Part shown: in pieces, positions 1 to 8,339 of the stretch | How the letters are laid out: each line of letters starts with the position of its first letter | Position numbering within the stretch: position 1 is the first letter of the stretch | Assembly (NCBI RefSeq): GCF_050278625.1 | Contig: NZ_JBNNTI010000003.1 | Location: 1 to 64,000, forward strand | DNA: 64,000 nt | Direction of reading: 5' to 3' | Source: Viridibacillus sp050278625 | GTDB taxonomy: Bacteria > Bacillota > Bacilli > Bacillales_A > Planococcaceae | The notes under the pieces: generated by a model | The model's database searches: none | What the model was told of the DNA's origin: nothing | The model's input: the letters and a program-made list of their open reading frames with translations, nothing else | Program-made: the position numbers and the translations under genes

Positions 1-405
1 TCTACTAATGCGTGTCAAGGTGTATTACAAGATCGAATTGTTGAAGTACCGTTTTCTGGATTCGCTGAAATTACAGCAGGTGAATTCTTAAGTTTCCCTG
101 TTATTGGTGTTTCTGATAGTAAAAAAGCGTATTTCTTAAACGACACTAATGGTGAAGTACCTCGATTGGACAAAAACTTCTTCCAAAATTCTGTGACATA
201 CAACGAACAACCATATGGGGAATTAATAGGTGCTAATTTCTTTGAACTTGACTTCTCTCCAGTTACTGTTGCACCAGAAGGTCAGTTTGGAACATTACGT
301 GAAAAAATCGTTATGGATGTTATTGTGAAAGTGTTACAAGTTCAACAACATCGTGTAACTTCAACGAGAATCATACCAACTTTTGATACTGGTCTTGAAT
401 GTTAA
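1..405 (+). CDS. C-terminal part of an unrecognised protein (5' end outside window)
   Basis: An open frame runs from base 1 to a TAA at 403-405 with no stop, so the gene begins upstream of the window. An internal ATG-like start at 166 would cut off a well-formed coding stretch, so I treat all 134 visible codons as coding. The visible part is soluble, rich in beta-prone and aromatic residues, has no membrane segment, and has two Cys, one near the visible start and one as the last residue. It is followed by a strong terminator. I do not recognise the family; a spore-surface or envelope protein is only a guess. Confidence 0.6.
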   Translation, partial: STNACQGVLQDRIVEVPFSGFAEITAGEFLSFPVIGVSDSKKAYFLNDTNGEVPRLDKNFFQNSVTYNEQPYGELIGANFFELDFSPVTVAPEGQFGTLREKIVMDVIVKVLQVQQHRVTSTRIIPTFDTGLEC

Positions 406-487
406 ATTGTACACACAATTTAATATAAACGAAATTAATGTGATTATCTCCTCAATCATAATGAGTTGAGGGAATTTTTATGTAATG

Positions 488-528
488 AAAAAACGTATGA
501 AAAATGTATATTTTCATACGTTTTTTTT
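488..528 (+). terminator. Rho-independent terminator
   Basis: A-rich arm AAAAAACGTATGAAAA pairs with TTTTCATACGTTTTTT around a short loop. The symmetric A/T flanks would let it work in both directions. It closes the partial gene at the window start. Confidence 0.85.
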
Positions 529-686
529 GTACGGTTTTTAAAGATTTATCACTTTTTTTATACAATAACATACATAATATATATGAAAATGAATGAAATG
601 AGGGATTGAGATGGCCAAAGAAAAGAACATGCAGCCATTGCGCAAAGGCAGAAATTGAGGATTTTCGGTGGGCACTCTCCAAGTAT

Positions 687-815
687 GCGAGCGCCGAGTC
701 GCTTCGTCGCTACGCTCCTGCAGGGTCTCGACTGTCTCGCTTTCCCCGCAGGAGTCGAGCGGACGCTTCTCCAAACCGATAAAATGTTGCATTCTAATTT
801 TCTATTGACTCATTC
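687..815. repeat. GC-rich intergenic repeat, copy 1
   Basis: GC-rich block (GCGAGCGCCGAG ... CCCCGCAGGAGTCGAGCGG ... ACGCTTCTCC) followed by an AT-rich tail (AAAATGTTGC ... ACTCATTC). It closely matches a second copy at 928-1048, which lacks about 13 bases of the left half (the CGTCGCTACGCTC part). Related, inverted or decayed copies lie at 13930-14045 and 40915-40970. Similar CGCAGGAG/CTCCTGCG palindromic elements are common between genes in Bacillaceae; no coding capacity is seen. Confidence 0.75.
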
Positions 816-825
816 AATTAAATAG

Positions 826-877
826 ACTTCAGACTGTAGACAATCGGAAAAAGCGAGTTTTCTACAGTCTTTTTATT
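826..877. repeat. ACTGTAGA inverted repeat followed by T tract
   Basis: ACTGTAGA and TCTACAGT frame a 20-base spacer containing ATCGG and CGAG, followed by a T tract, so it can form a terminator-like hairpin. A similar element in opposite orientation lies at 40976-41023. Because no gene ends just before this copy, I class it as a repeat first and a possible terminator second. Confidence 0.6.
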
Positions 878-927
878 TGTATACGAAATAAATCAGGTTT
901 TCCGAAGCTTACCACTCGCTTTCCGCG

Positions 928-1048
928 GGCGAGCGCCGAGCCGCTTTGCAGGGTCTCGACTGTCTCGCTTTCCCCGCAGGAGTCGAGCGGACGCTTCTCC
1001 AAACTAATAAAATGTTGCCTTCTACTTTTCTATCTACTCATTCATTCT
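928..1048. repeat. GC-rich intergenic repeat, copy 2
   Basis: Near-identical to the copy at 687-815 in the same orientation, including the AT-rich tail, but about 13 bases shorter in the left half. The two copies are about 240 bases apart with the ACTGTAGA hairpin between them. Confidence 0.75.
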
Positions 1049-1089
1049 TATATTTAAAAGAAAGGATTAACTTGAGGTGATGGGGAAAG

Positions 1090-1224
1090 ATGACGAGAAA
1101 CCCAATTCATGAACGGTACCAATTAAAGGTAGCTGGAAAGAGTTCCATCAAACTGCCTTTTGAATTCAATCTTAAGCTACTGCAATTAATGAAGTATCTT
1201 TTTTTACCTAAAATTGTTAATTAA
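1090..1224 (+). CDS. possible 44-aa small protein
   Basis: An ATG at 1090 follows a purine-rich stretch (GAGGTGATGGGG) at a workable distance and opens 44 codons ending with TAA at 1222-1224. The product is basic, with a hydrophobic C-terminal half (LKLLQLMKYLFLPKIV). It has no recognised family and could be a chance frame or a remnant in repeat-rich DNA. The good ribosome site is the only support. Confidence 0.25.
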   Translation: MTRNPIHERYQLKVAGKSSIKLPFEFNLKLLQLMKYLFLPKIVN

Positions 1225-1286
1225 ATGCTTGCAATCTATTTATATAAACGATATGGTTTTAATATGAATGAATTTTCAGTCATTTA

Positions 1287-1308
1287 ACATACCGACCGGT
1301 TAGTATGT
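1287..1308 (+). promoter_or_regulatory. TetR-type operator upstream of the acyl-CoA dehydrogenase operon
   Basis: A 22-bp near-perfect palindrome: ACATAC, then CGACCGGTTA, then GTATGT. This is the form of many TetR-family operators (ACCGACCGGT-like core). It lies 25 bases before the first gene of an operon that encodes a TetR regulator, so autoregulation through this site is the simplest reading. Confidence 0.7.
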
Positions 1309-1333
1309 AAGTTGTTAATCAATAAGGGGGCTT

Positions 1334-2572
1334 ATGGTGATGGATTTTTCATATTCAGACAAAGTAATAGCTTTACAACAGAAGTTAACAGCGTTTATGG
1401 AGGAATTTGTTTATCCAAATGAACAAGTGTATGCGAAACAGTTACAGGCACAAGACAATCGCTGGTCAGAGATTCCACCAATTATGGAAGAGCTAAAGCA
1501 AAAAGCAAAGGATCAAGGATTATGGAATTTGTTTTTGCCAGATAGTGAGTATGGGGTTGGTTTGACTAACTTAGAGTATGCTCCACTTTGTGAAATTATG
1601 GGACGTTCACTTATCGCACCTGAAATTTTTAACTGTAATGCACCGGACACAGGCAATATGGAAGTACTCGTACGATACGGTACAGAGGAACAAAAAAAGC
1701 AGTGGTTAGAACCATTATTAGCTGGGGAAATTCGCTCTTGTTTTGCGATGACGGAGCCAGACGTAGCTTCAAGTGATGCTACTAATATTGAAGCAAGTAT
1801 CGCACGAGATGGTGATGAATATATATTAAATGGACGGAAATGGTGGACGACTGGAGGCGGAGATCCTCGCTGTAAAGTTGCCATTTTCATGGGGAAACAT
1901 AAAAATACGTTAGCTCCAATTCATGAGCAACAATCAATGATATTAGTACCACTTCACACACCAGGTGTAAAAATTGAGCGTATGTTATCGGCATTTGGTT
2001 ATGATCATGCACCCGAAGGCCATGCAGAGGTGACGTTTACGAATGTAAGGATACCTGTAGAAAATATTCTATGGGGTGAAGGCAAAGGTTTTGCTATTGC
2101 TCAAGGAAGACTTGGACCTGGGCGAATTCATCATTGTATGCGTCTAATTGGAGCGGCCGAAAGGGCTCTTGGAGAAATGTGTATACGTGTGCAGGAGAGA
2201 ACAGCTTTCCATCGGACATTAGGGGAGCAGGGGGTTATTCGTGAGCGTATAGCTGAATCTCGTATTGATATTGAACAAGCTAGATTACTAACGTTAAAAG
2301 CCGCTTACATGATGGACACTGTTGGCAATAAAGAAGCGAAGGCTGAGATAGCTATGATCAAAGTAACAGCGCCAAATATGGCACTCCGTGTCATTGATCG
2401 TGCTATTCAAGCATTTGGAGCGGCTGGGGTGAGCTCAGATTTTACATTAGCAGCACAATGGGCAAACTCAAGAACTTTGCGATTAGCAGATGGACCTGAT
2501 GAAGTACACCGCAATCAAATTGCGAAAATTGAGTTGAAAAAACATGTCTCTAAAGTAAAGGAGAGAGTGTAA
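1334..2572 (+). CDS. Acyl-CoA dehydrogenase family protein
   Basis: A 412-residue flavoprotein of the acyl-CoA dehydrogenase family, full length for the group. The stretch CFAMTEPDVASSDATN matches the family signature that contacts FAD, and the C-terminal part (IQAFGAAGVSSDFTLA, then LRLADGPDEVHRNQIAK) is typical of the ACAD10/11-like branch rather than short-chain butyryl-CoA dehydrogenases. ATG at 1334 follows AAGGGGG. It is the first gene of a four-gene operon; its stop overlaps the next ATG by one base (TAATG). The partner APH-fold kinase at 3940 suggests that it acts on a (phosphorylated) hydroxyacyl-CoA; the exact substrate is inference. Confidence 0.9.
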   Translation: MVMDFSYSDKVIALQQKLTAFMEEFVYPNEQVYAKQLQAQDNRWSEIPPIMEELKQKAKDQGLWNLFLPDSEYGVGLTNLEYAPLCEIMGRSLIAPEIFNCNAPDTGNMEVLVRYGTEEQKKQWLEPLLAGEIRSCFAMTEPDVASSDATNIEASIARDGDEYILNGRKWWTTGGGDPRCKVAIFMGKHKNTLAPIHEQQSMILVPLHTPGVKIERMLSAFGYDHAPEGHAEVTFTNVRIPVENILWGEGKGFAIAQGRLGPGRIHHCMRLIGAAERALGEMCIRVQERTAFHRTLGEQGVIRERIAESRIDIEQARLLTLKAAYMMDTVGNKEAKAEIAMIKVTAPNMALRVIDRAIQAFGAAGVSSDFTLAAQWANSRTLRLADGPDEVHRNQIAKIELKKHVSKVKERV

Positions 2573-3348
2573 TGAGTGTAATGGATCTGTTTAGCTTAAA
2601 AGGTAAAACGGCGATTGTCACTGGAGGAGGACGAGGATTAGGCGTTCAAATTGCAAGAGGCTTTGCAGAGGCTGGAGCTAATGTCGTGCTATGTTCTCGA
2701 AAAGTTGCAGCTTGTAAAGAAATGAGTGAAGAGCTTAAGACATTTGGAGTGCGTGCGATTGGACTGGCCTGCGATGTGACAAACCCCGATGATGTGAAGA
2801 ATATCGTTTTGGAAACTGTGAAGCAATTTGGTTCAATTGATATTTTAGTAAATAATAGTGGTGCTTCATGGGGGGCGCCGGCTGTTGAAATGCCTTATGA
2901 GGCATGGCAAAAGGTGATGGATGTCAATGTAAATGGGACATTCTTAATGAGCCAAGCTGTTGGTAAAGTAATGATTGAGCAGAAGTCTGGCAAAATCATC
3001 AATATTTCTTCAGTTGCAGGTGTTGCTGGAACGCATCCAGATTTTATGGATACAGTTGGCTATAACACGAGTAAAGGTGCGGTTATTACGTTGACGAAGG
3101 ATTTAGCAGCAAAATGGGGAATGCATAATATAAATGTTAATGCCATTGCACCAGGGTTTTTCCCGACGAAAATGTCTTCTGTATTGATAGAACGTGGAAT
3201 GGATTATATTATGGACGCGACTCCGCTACAGCGATTAGGATCAGATGAAGATTTAAAAGGAGTAGCATTATTTTTAGCTTCGAAGGCATCCGATTATGTA
3301 ACGGGTGATGTTGTGATGGTTGATGGTGGGATGAGCGCTGTTATTTAA
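2572..3348 (+). CDS. SDR family oxidoreductase
   Basis: A 258-residue classical short-chain dehydrogenase/reductase. Visible marks are the nucleotide-binding TGGGRGLG at residues 17-24, NNSG at 94-97, the active-site serine region INISS ending at 147, and YNTSK with Tyr164 and Lys168. The Ser-Tyr spacing is slightly long because of a GTHPDFMD insertion. The C-terminal DYVTGDVVMVDGGM is standard. It overlaps the acyl-CoA dehydrogenase stop by one base, so the two are translationally coupled. It probably oxidises a hydroxyacyl intermediate in the same pathway; the closest functional analogy is the 3-hydroxyacyl dehydrogenase step. Confidence 0.88.
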   Translation: MSVMDLFSLKGKTAIVTGGGRGLGVQIARGFAEAGANVVLCSRKVAACKEMSEELKTFGVRAIGLACDVTNPDDVKNIVLETVKQFGSIDILVNNSGASWGAPAVEMPYEAWQKVMDVNVNGTFLMSQAVGKVMIEQKSGKIINISSVAGVAGTHPDFMDTVGYNTSKGAVITLTKDLAAKWGMHNINVNAIAPGFFPTKMSSVLIERGMDYIMDATPLQRLGSDEDLKGVALFLASKASDYVTGDVVMVDGGMSAVI

Positions 3349-3367
3349 GTAAGGGGTTTTGACAAAG

Positions 3368-3928
3368 GTGAAAGACGATATTATTCGAATGAGTATACAA
3401 TTATTTGAGCAAAAGGGTTTTAGCTCTACATCAATTCAACATATAACACAGGCGCTTAATGTGACTAAGGGGACATTCTATTATTATTTCTCGAGTAAAG
3501 AAGCGCTATTAATGGATATTCATCAGTATTATATTGATGATTTACTTCTTAGGCAGCAAGAAATTATAAAAAGTGAAGGCAGTTTTACAGAACAACTTAC
3601 TAGAATTGTAGAAATGCTTATTTTTGATATTGGACGGCAAGGTTCTTATGCACGAGTCTATTTTAGAGAAATGCGTCATTTAAGTGAAGATCATGCTGTT
3701 ATTGTGAAAGAGAAGCGCCGTTTATTCCGTATACGAGTTGAGGAAATAATTGAGCAGGGTCAGGCTATAGGAGAGTTTAAAGTGGGACTCGTGCCAAAGC
3801 TTACGGCGTTTGCAATTTTAGGAGTAACTAATTGGAGCTATGAGTGGTTTGATTCTGATGGAGATATCACTTCAAAGCAGTTAGCAACTCAATACACGGC
3901 ATTTATTTTACAGGGCATTCAAAGCTAG
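3368..3928 (+). CDS. TetR/AcrR family transcriptional regulator
   Basis: The product has an N-terminal helix-turn-helix of TetR type (TSIQHITQALNVTKGTFYYYF, then SSKEALL) and a helical ligand-binding C-terminal domain, about 187 residues. A TTG at 3359 is also in frame, but it lies only two bases after the AAGGGG ribosome site; the GTG at 3368 has better spacing, so I chose it. The gene sits inside the operon it probably controls through the palindrome at 1287-1308, with acyl-CoA-type compounds as plausible inducers by analogy with other fatty-acid TetR regulators. Confidence 0.88.
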   Translation: MKDDIIRMSIQLFEQKGFSSTSIQHITQALNVTKGTFYYYFSSKEALLMDIHQYYIDDLLLRQQEIIKSEGSFTEQLTRIVEMLIFDIGRQGSYARVYFREMRHLSEDHAVIVKEKRRLFRIRVEEIIEQGQAIGEFKVGLVPKLTAFAILGVTNWSYEWFDSDGDITSKQLATQYTAFILQGIQS

Positions 3929-3939
3929 GAGGTTTTTCC

Positions 3940-4995
3940 ATGGTACAAGATACGATACCTATGCGTAGTGGTGAAGAGCTGAATATTAAAAAACTTGAAA
4001 TGTTTTTACATGCCAATTTAAAGAGTTTACCTGAAGGGAATCTTGTGGTTCGCCAGTTTGGTACAGGGCATTCTAATTTAACATATGTGCTTACAATTGG
4101 AGAATGGGAGGCCGTATTACGAAGACCTCCATTAGGTCCTGTGGCAGAGAAGGCACATGATATGGAGCGAGAATTTAAAGTGCTGTCCTCATTGCACCCT
4201 GTATTTCCTGTTGCTCCAAAGCCGATTATTTATTCAGATGACATGACGATTATCGGTAGCACTTTCTTTATTATGGAAAGAAGACTAGGTGTGGTCTTAG
4301 ACACAGAATTTCCTGAAGGTACGACAGACCTAGTCATGATGGCACGTAAAGTATCTGAATTGATGGTTGATCAGTTAGTGGCATTACATGCAGTTGATTA
4401 TAAAAAGACAGCACTTACAGGAATGGTAAAGCCTGATGGTTTTATGGAGAGACAAGTTCGTGGATGGATTAGTCGTTATGACAAGGCGAAAACGTCTGAT
4501 ATAAAAGAAGTTAATGAGTTAACAACATGGCTAATTGAGCATATACCTCAATCTAGTGAATCGACAATTATTCATTATGATTATAAGTTGAATAATGCAA
4601 TGTTTTCAAAAGAGTATGAGGAAATGGTCGGACTATTTGATTGGGAAATGACTACAGTGGGCGATCCGTTAGCAGATGTTGGGGTAGCACTTAGTTATTG
4701 GATGCATGTGGATGATCCAACTATGATGTTATATGGTTTAGGTGAGCCACCGATTACGGTAAAAGAAGGATTCTATTCACGTCAGGAATTTATAGCTCGA
4801 TATGCTGAAAAGAGTGGACGAGATGTATCTAATATCCATTATTATTTAACTTTTGCTTATTTTAAATTAGCCGTCATTTGTCAGCAAATTTATTATCGTT
4901 ATTATAATGGTCAGACGAAAGATACACGGTTTGCACATATGGGTGATTTTTCAAAAGTACTTATAAAACAAGCATTCAAAAGTACAGAAAAGTAA
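3940..4995 (+). CDS. Phosphotransferase family protein (APH-fold kinase, ACAD10/11- or LvaA-like)
   Basis: A 351-residue aminoglycoside-phosphotransferase-fold kinase. A glycine-containing loop (GTGHSNLTY, 41-49) precedes the catalytic Brenner motif HYDYKLNN at 212-219 (His212, Asp214, Asn219) and the metal-binding FDWE with Asp234. It closes the operon 11 bases after the TetR gene, behind an AGGAGG site. In mammalian ACAD10/11 this kinase domain is fused to an acyl-CoA dehydrogenase, and in Pseudomonas LvaA phosphorylates 4-hydroxyacyl-CoA. Finding it next to a dehydrogenase and an SDR supports that role over antibiotic resistance, though this is not proven. Confidence 0.85.
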   Translation: MVQDTIPMRSGEELNIKKLEMFLHANLKSLPEGNLVVRQFGTGHSNLTYVLTIGEWEAVLRRPPLGPVAEKAHDMEREFKVLSSLHPVFPVAPKPIIYSDDMTIIGSTFFIMERRLGVVLDTEFPEGTTDLVMMARKVSELMVDQLVALHAVDYKKTALTGMVKPDGFMERQVRGWISRYDKAKTSDIKEVNELTTWLIEHIPQSSESTIIHYDYKLNNAMFSKEYEEMVGLFDWEMTTVGDPLADVGVALSYWMHVDDPTMMLYGLGEPPITVKEGFYSRQEFIARYAEKSGRDVSNIHYYLTFAYFKLAVICQQIYYRYYNGQTKDTRFAHMGDFSKVLIKQAFKSTEK

Positions 4996-5073
4996 AAAGT
5001 TTGCATTTTTAAGAGGTCTGATATAGCTTTAAAATATGAGAATTATTGTCCAGCCTTCAGGAGGTTATAACAG

Positions 5074-6078
5074 ATGAACTCAAATCAACCTTTTACAGAT
5101 GCAGAATTTGATCGTATTTTTGAAGAAAAATCAGAAGAAATTAATGCCCAACTGAATCGGGAAATTTTGCTAGCCATGATAGGTGATGTAAATGCCGGAA
5201 AATCCTCAACGGTAAACAAATTAATGGGTAACGATGTGGCACCAGTAGGCGCAAACCCTGGTGAAACACAACAAATTAGAAAGTATATATACAAAGATAA
5301 AATTGTTTTCGTCGATACTCCAGGACTTGATGATATTAAAAGTGAAAACTCTGATATAACGATGAGTTTCTTCCATGAAGCAGATGTCGTGTTATTTTTC
5401 CTTAATGCAGCAGGTACTGTACTTTCGGAAACTGAGCTTGCTTCACTAAAGAAAATAAGTGCGGTAAATAAAGACATAATTTTAGTGCTCAATAAAATTG
5501 ATGCAGCTGATGATATACCGAGCCTTGTGAAATATGTACAAGATCATACAAATTATGAGTATCCCGTGACACCGATTTCTTCTCGCACGGGTGAAAATAT
5601 GTCTATGTTACAAGAGAAGATACTTGAACTTTTAGAGGTCAAAAAAAAAGATATCTTGATGGCTTCCCATATGGCCGATAAGTCAGCTACTGCGAAAAAG
5701 TGGATTTTAGGCGCGGGTGCATCGGCAGCGGCAATTGGCGCAGTACCGATTCCCGGAGCTGATTTTGTCCCTCTAACAACTCTGCAAGTAGGGATGATGC
5801 TGAAATTATCTACGCTTTATGGAAAGCCTATCTCTAAAGACAAGGCAAAAGAAATGATTATCGCAACGATTGTTGGAAATGTTGGCAAAACAATCTTCCG
5901 ACAAATTGTAAAATTCGTACCAGGCGCAGGTACTGTAGTAGGTGCTAGTGTAGCAGGTGGAATGACAATTGCACTCGGATATGCAGTGAAATACGCATAT
6001 GAAAATAATATGGACATCAATTCAAAAACGCTAAAACCGCTATATGAAACTTTTTTAAAAGAACAAAAGAAAAAGTAA
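5074..6078 (+). CDS. Era/dynamin-like GTPase with DUF697-type C-terminal domain
   Basis: A 334-residue protein. The N-terminal half is a GTPase: P-loop GDVNAGKSS at 37-45, DTPG at 81-84, NKID at 140-143, and a later SSRTGE as the G5 region. The C-terminal half has glycine/alanine-rich hydrophobic segments (GASAAAIGAVPIPGADFVP; GAGTVVGASVAGG) like DUF697/YcjF-type membrane-associating domains. The start is supported by AGGAGG at about 5060. It is monocistronic, with a terminator just after. Its cellular process is not evident from context. Confidence 0.85.
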   Translation: MNSNQPFTDAEFDRIFEEKSEEINAQLNREILLAMIGDVNAGKSSTVNKLMGNDVAPVGANPGETQQIRKYIYKDKIVFVDTPGLDDIKSENSDITMSFFHEADVVLFFLNAAGTVLSETELASLKKISAVNKDIILVLNKIDAADDIPSLVKYVQDHTNYEYPVTPISSRTGENMSMLQEKILELLEVKKKDILMASHMADKSATAKKWILGAGASAAAIGAVPIPGADFVPLTTLQVGMMLKLSTLYGKPISKDKAKEMIIATIVGNVGKTIFRQIVKFVPGAGTVVGASVAGGMTIALGYAVKYAYENNMDINSKTLKPLYETFLKEQKKK

Positions 6079-6087
6079 TAATACATG

Positions 6088-6130
6088 CTGTGCTATAAAT
6101 CTGTAAAGGATAGGTAGCACAGTTTTTTTG
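6088..6130 (+). terminator. Rho-independent terminator after the GTPase gene
   Basis: CTGTGCTA pairs with TAGCACAG across a 19-base loop, followed by seven T. Confidence 0.75.
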
Positions 6131-6368
6131 TTTAGGAATAGTTGGCGAGTATTTCGTTCGCACTCGCACTATTACCACAAGCGTTGGAAGATGAAAAGTG
6201 GGTGGCGGAGCTTTGGAAATGCTTTTCTAAAGCCATTGCTACGTTGTTCATAGGGCACTTTAGCAGTAGCTTTCTCATTCAATAGTAGGAAAGAGATTTC
6301 ATCCAATTGATGGTATAACTCAACGATATTATTCAAGTATGCTGAAAGTATCGATTGGAGGGACTGGA
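6131..6368. other. intergenic stretch, nothing recognised
   Basis: Between the GTPase terminator and the broken VOC gene. I see no open frame of note, no riboswitch-like motif and no recognisable repeat. The end (GGAGGGACTGGA) is the ribosome site of the VOC gene. Confidence 0.5.
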
Positions 6369-7066
6369 ATGATTATTCAAAAAATAAATTTGCATAGTTC
6401 TAAAGTTCTAATTTAGAAGAAACAAAGGGTTTTTATGTAGAAAAATTGGGTTTTGAGCTTTTAAATGAAAGTACTAATTGTTTTGAAATAGCTGTTGGTA
6501 CAAGTGTTTTAGAATTTAAAGAATATGAAGCGGAAGGTACTCCATTTTATCATTTTGCATTCAATGTACCTGGTAATTTGTTTATAGAAGCTAAAAAATG
6601 GATCATGCAGTTAGTATTTTTAAATAATGATGAAGAGGGTAATGATGAGGTACATTTTGAATCAGCTAAGGCTTACTCATGCTATTTCGAAGATCCTTCG
6701 GGGAATATTGTTGAGCTCATTTCACGTTATGGCAGTTCTCCACAAACAAAACTAACCAGTTCTTTTTCTGCGAAAAATCTATTAAATATTAGTGAAATAA
6801 ATATTACAACAGATGATACTTTGACTGTCGGTAATGAATTGCAAAAACATGGCATCGTATTAACCGAGGAACCGTTAAATCCTAATGCTTTGAATTTTTT
6901 AGGCAAAAGGGAGGAAGGTGCCTTTCTTTTATTAGGTCCTACAAAGAGACAATGGTATTTTTCGACGAAAGAAGCAGAAAGTTATCCACTGGAGATTATT
7001 TTAGAAGATGGCCGATTTATTCAGGTGAATAAACAGGGTATCGTTTTAAGTGGGTTTAAATATTGA
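6369..7066 (+). pseudogene. VOC (glyoxalase/bleomycin resistance) family gene broken by an 8-bp tandem duplication
   Basis: An ATG at 6369 after a GGAGGG site gives the typical VOC N-terminus MIIQKINLHSS, then frame is lost and a TAG appears at 6414. The cause is visible: AGTTCTAA occurs twice in tandem at 6396-6403 and 6404-6411. Removing one copy restores LHSSNLEETKGFYVEKLGF, the expected first strand and helix of a VOC domain, and joins it to the downstream frame, which continues to 7066. The rest looks intact, with a second domain containing HFAFNVP and FEDPSGNIVELISRYG. The downstream part could start at a weak TTG (6446), but that would lack the first beta strand. It is either a recent pseudogene, a reversible switch or a sequencing error. 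Confidence 0.8.
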
Positions 7067-7070
7067 CCTT

Positions 7071-7100
7071 AAAAAGGCTGCCAAGGCAGCCTTTAAAAAT
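7071..7100 (+). terminator. Rho-independent terminator after the VOC gene
   Basis: AAAGGCTGCC and GGCAGCCTTT separated by AA, flanked by A and T runs. Confidence 0.75.
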
Positions 7101-7145
7101 TTCGTATTAAAGTTAATAAAAGTGTTTAGATAGGAGGTTATATTC

Positions 7146-8168
7146 ATGACTATTATTAAACCGAACAGATTAAAAGAAGGTAGTACAATTGGAATTATTG
7201 CACCATCCTCAGGTATAGCTGCGCTTTGTCCAAAACGTTTCCAAAGAGGAATAAAAGCTCTAGAGAGAATGGGATATCACGTAGTTGTCGGTGGGCATGC
7301 GAGCGAAATTGAGCATTATATGGCAGAATCAGTAGCTGGAAGGTTGGCAGATTTACATCAGATGTTCAGTAATCCGAATATCGATGCAATCATTACAACA
7401 ATTGGTGGAACTTGTTCACATCAGCTATTAGACAAAATTGATTATGAATTGATAAAAAATAATCCAAAAATCTTTATGGGTTATAGTGATATTACGGCTT
7501 TACATAGTGCTATTTATGAAAAAACAGGACTCGTTACATTTTTAGGACCAGCAATTTTACCTCAGTTCGGTGAATTCAATGGATTGATGGATTATACAAA
7601 TGATTATTTTCAAAAAACACTGGTTGAGTTAGATACTGTTGAGATTAATAGCTCGTCATACCGTGTATCGGAGTCATTATCTTGGGACAAGAAAGATACG
7701 AGGGAGCGCGTTAAAAAAATTAACTCGGGTATGCAAATCTTCAATCAGGGAGAAGCCATGGGTAAGATTATTGCAGGTAATGTTGGGGTTATGTTGCTTT
7801 TAGCAGGAACAGAATACTTTCCAAATGTGGATGGAGCAATTCTATGTTTAGAAGATGATGAAGGTGAGTGTCCAGAATCAATTGATCGCTATTTTACACA
7901 ACTCAGACATATGGGAATATACGATAAAATTTCTGCGTTAGTCATAGGTCGTTTCCATCCATCGGTAGGTTTTGGGGAAGATCATGATAATGGGTTATTG
8001 CAAGCTATTTTACAACGAGCTACAGAAGGATTTGATTTTCCGATTGTTTATAACGCTGACTTTGGGCACACGGATCCAATGTGCATTTTACCAAACGGTA
8101 TTCCAGCGTCAATCCAAGCAAATGATAACAAAATTGAATTTCGACTTTTAGAGACGGCTGTACAATAA
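7146..8168 (+). CDS. S66 family LD-carboxypeptidase / MccF-like serine peptidase
   Basis: A 340-residue member of peptidase family S66. The nucleophile is Ser114 in GYSDIT, with Glu236 (LCLEDDEGE) and His308 (FGHTDP) placed as in MccF to complete the Ser-Glu-His triad. There is no signal peptide, so the enzyme is cytosolic. The family includes murein LD-carboxypeptidases and the microcin C7 immunity protein MccF; the subfamily here (APSSGIAALCP start, GGTCSHQLL) looks closer to MccF, but the substrate is not deducible. ATG at 7146 follows AGGAGG. Single gene. Confidence 0.88.
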   Translation: MTIIKPNRLKEGSTIGIIAPSSGIAALCPKRFQRGIKALERMGYHVVVGGHASEIEHYMAESVAGRLADLHQMFSNPNIDAIITTIGGTCSHQLLDKIDYELIKNNPKIFMGYSDITALHSAIYEKTGLVTFLGPAILPQFGEFNGLMDYTNDYFQKTLVELDTVEINSSSYRVSESLSWDKKDTRERVKKINSGMQIFNQGEAMGKIIAGNVGVMLLLAGTEYFPNVDGAILCLEDDEGECPESIDRYFTQLRHMGIYDKISALVIGRFHPSVGFGEDHDNGLLQAILQRATEGFDFPIVYNADFGHTDPMCILPNGIPASIQANDNKIEFRLLETAVQ

Positions 8169-8339
8169 ATAATGTTAAAAAGGTGTATTCGTTGATCAAA
8201 AAGAAAGGTAATTACTTTAACAAAAATTACGGAGTATATTGTTGTGAAGTATTAATTTCTTTTTGTAGCAGATTCATATTTATCGTGGTACTATCAAAAT
8301 AAATAAGACTGAAATTTTCAAATAAAGAGGCGATGTAAT

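Noticed and set aside
3940..4995. aminoglycoside resistance gene
   Set aside because: It has the APH fold, but the operon context with acyl-CoA enzymes points to metabolism.
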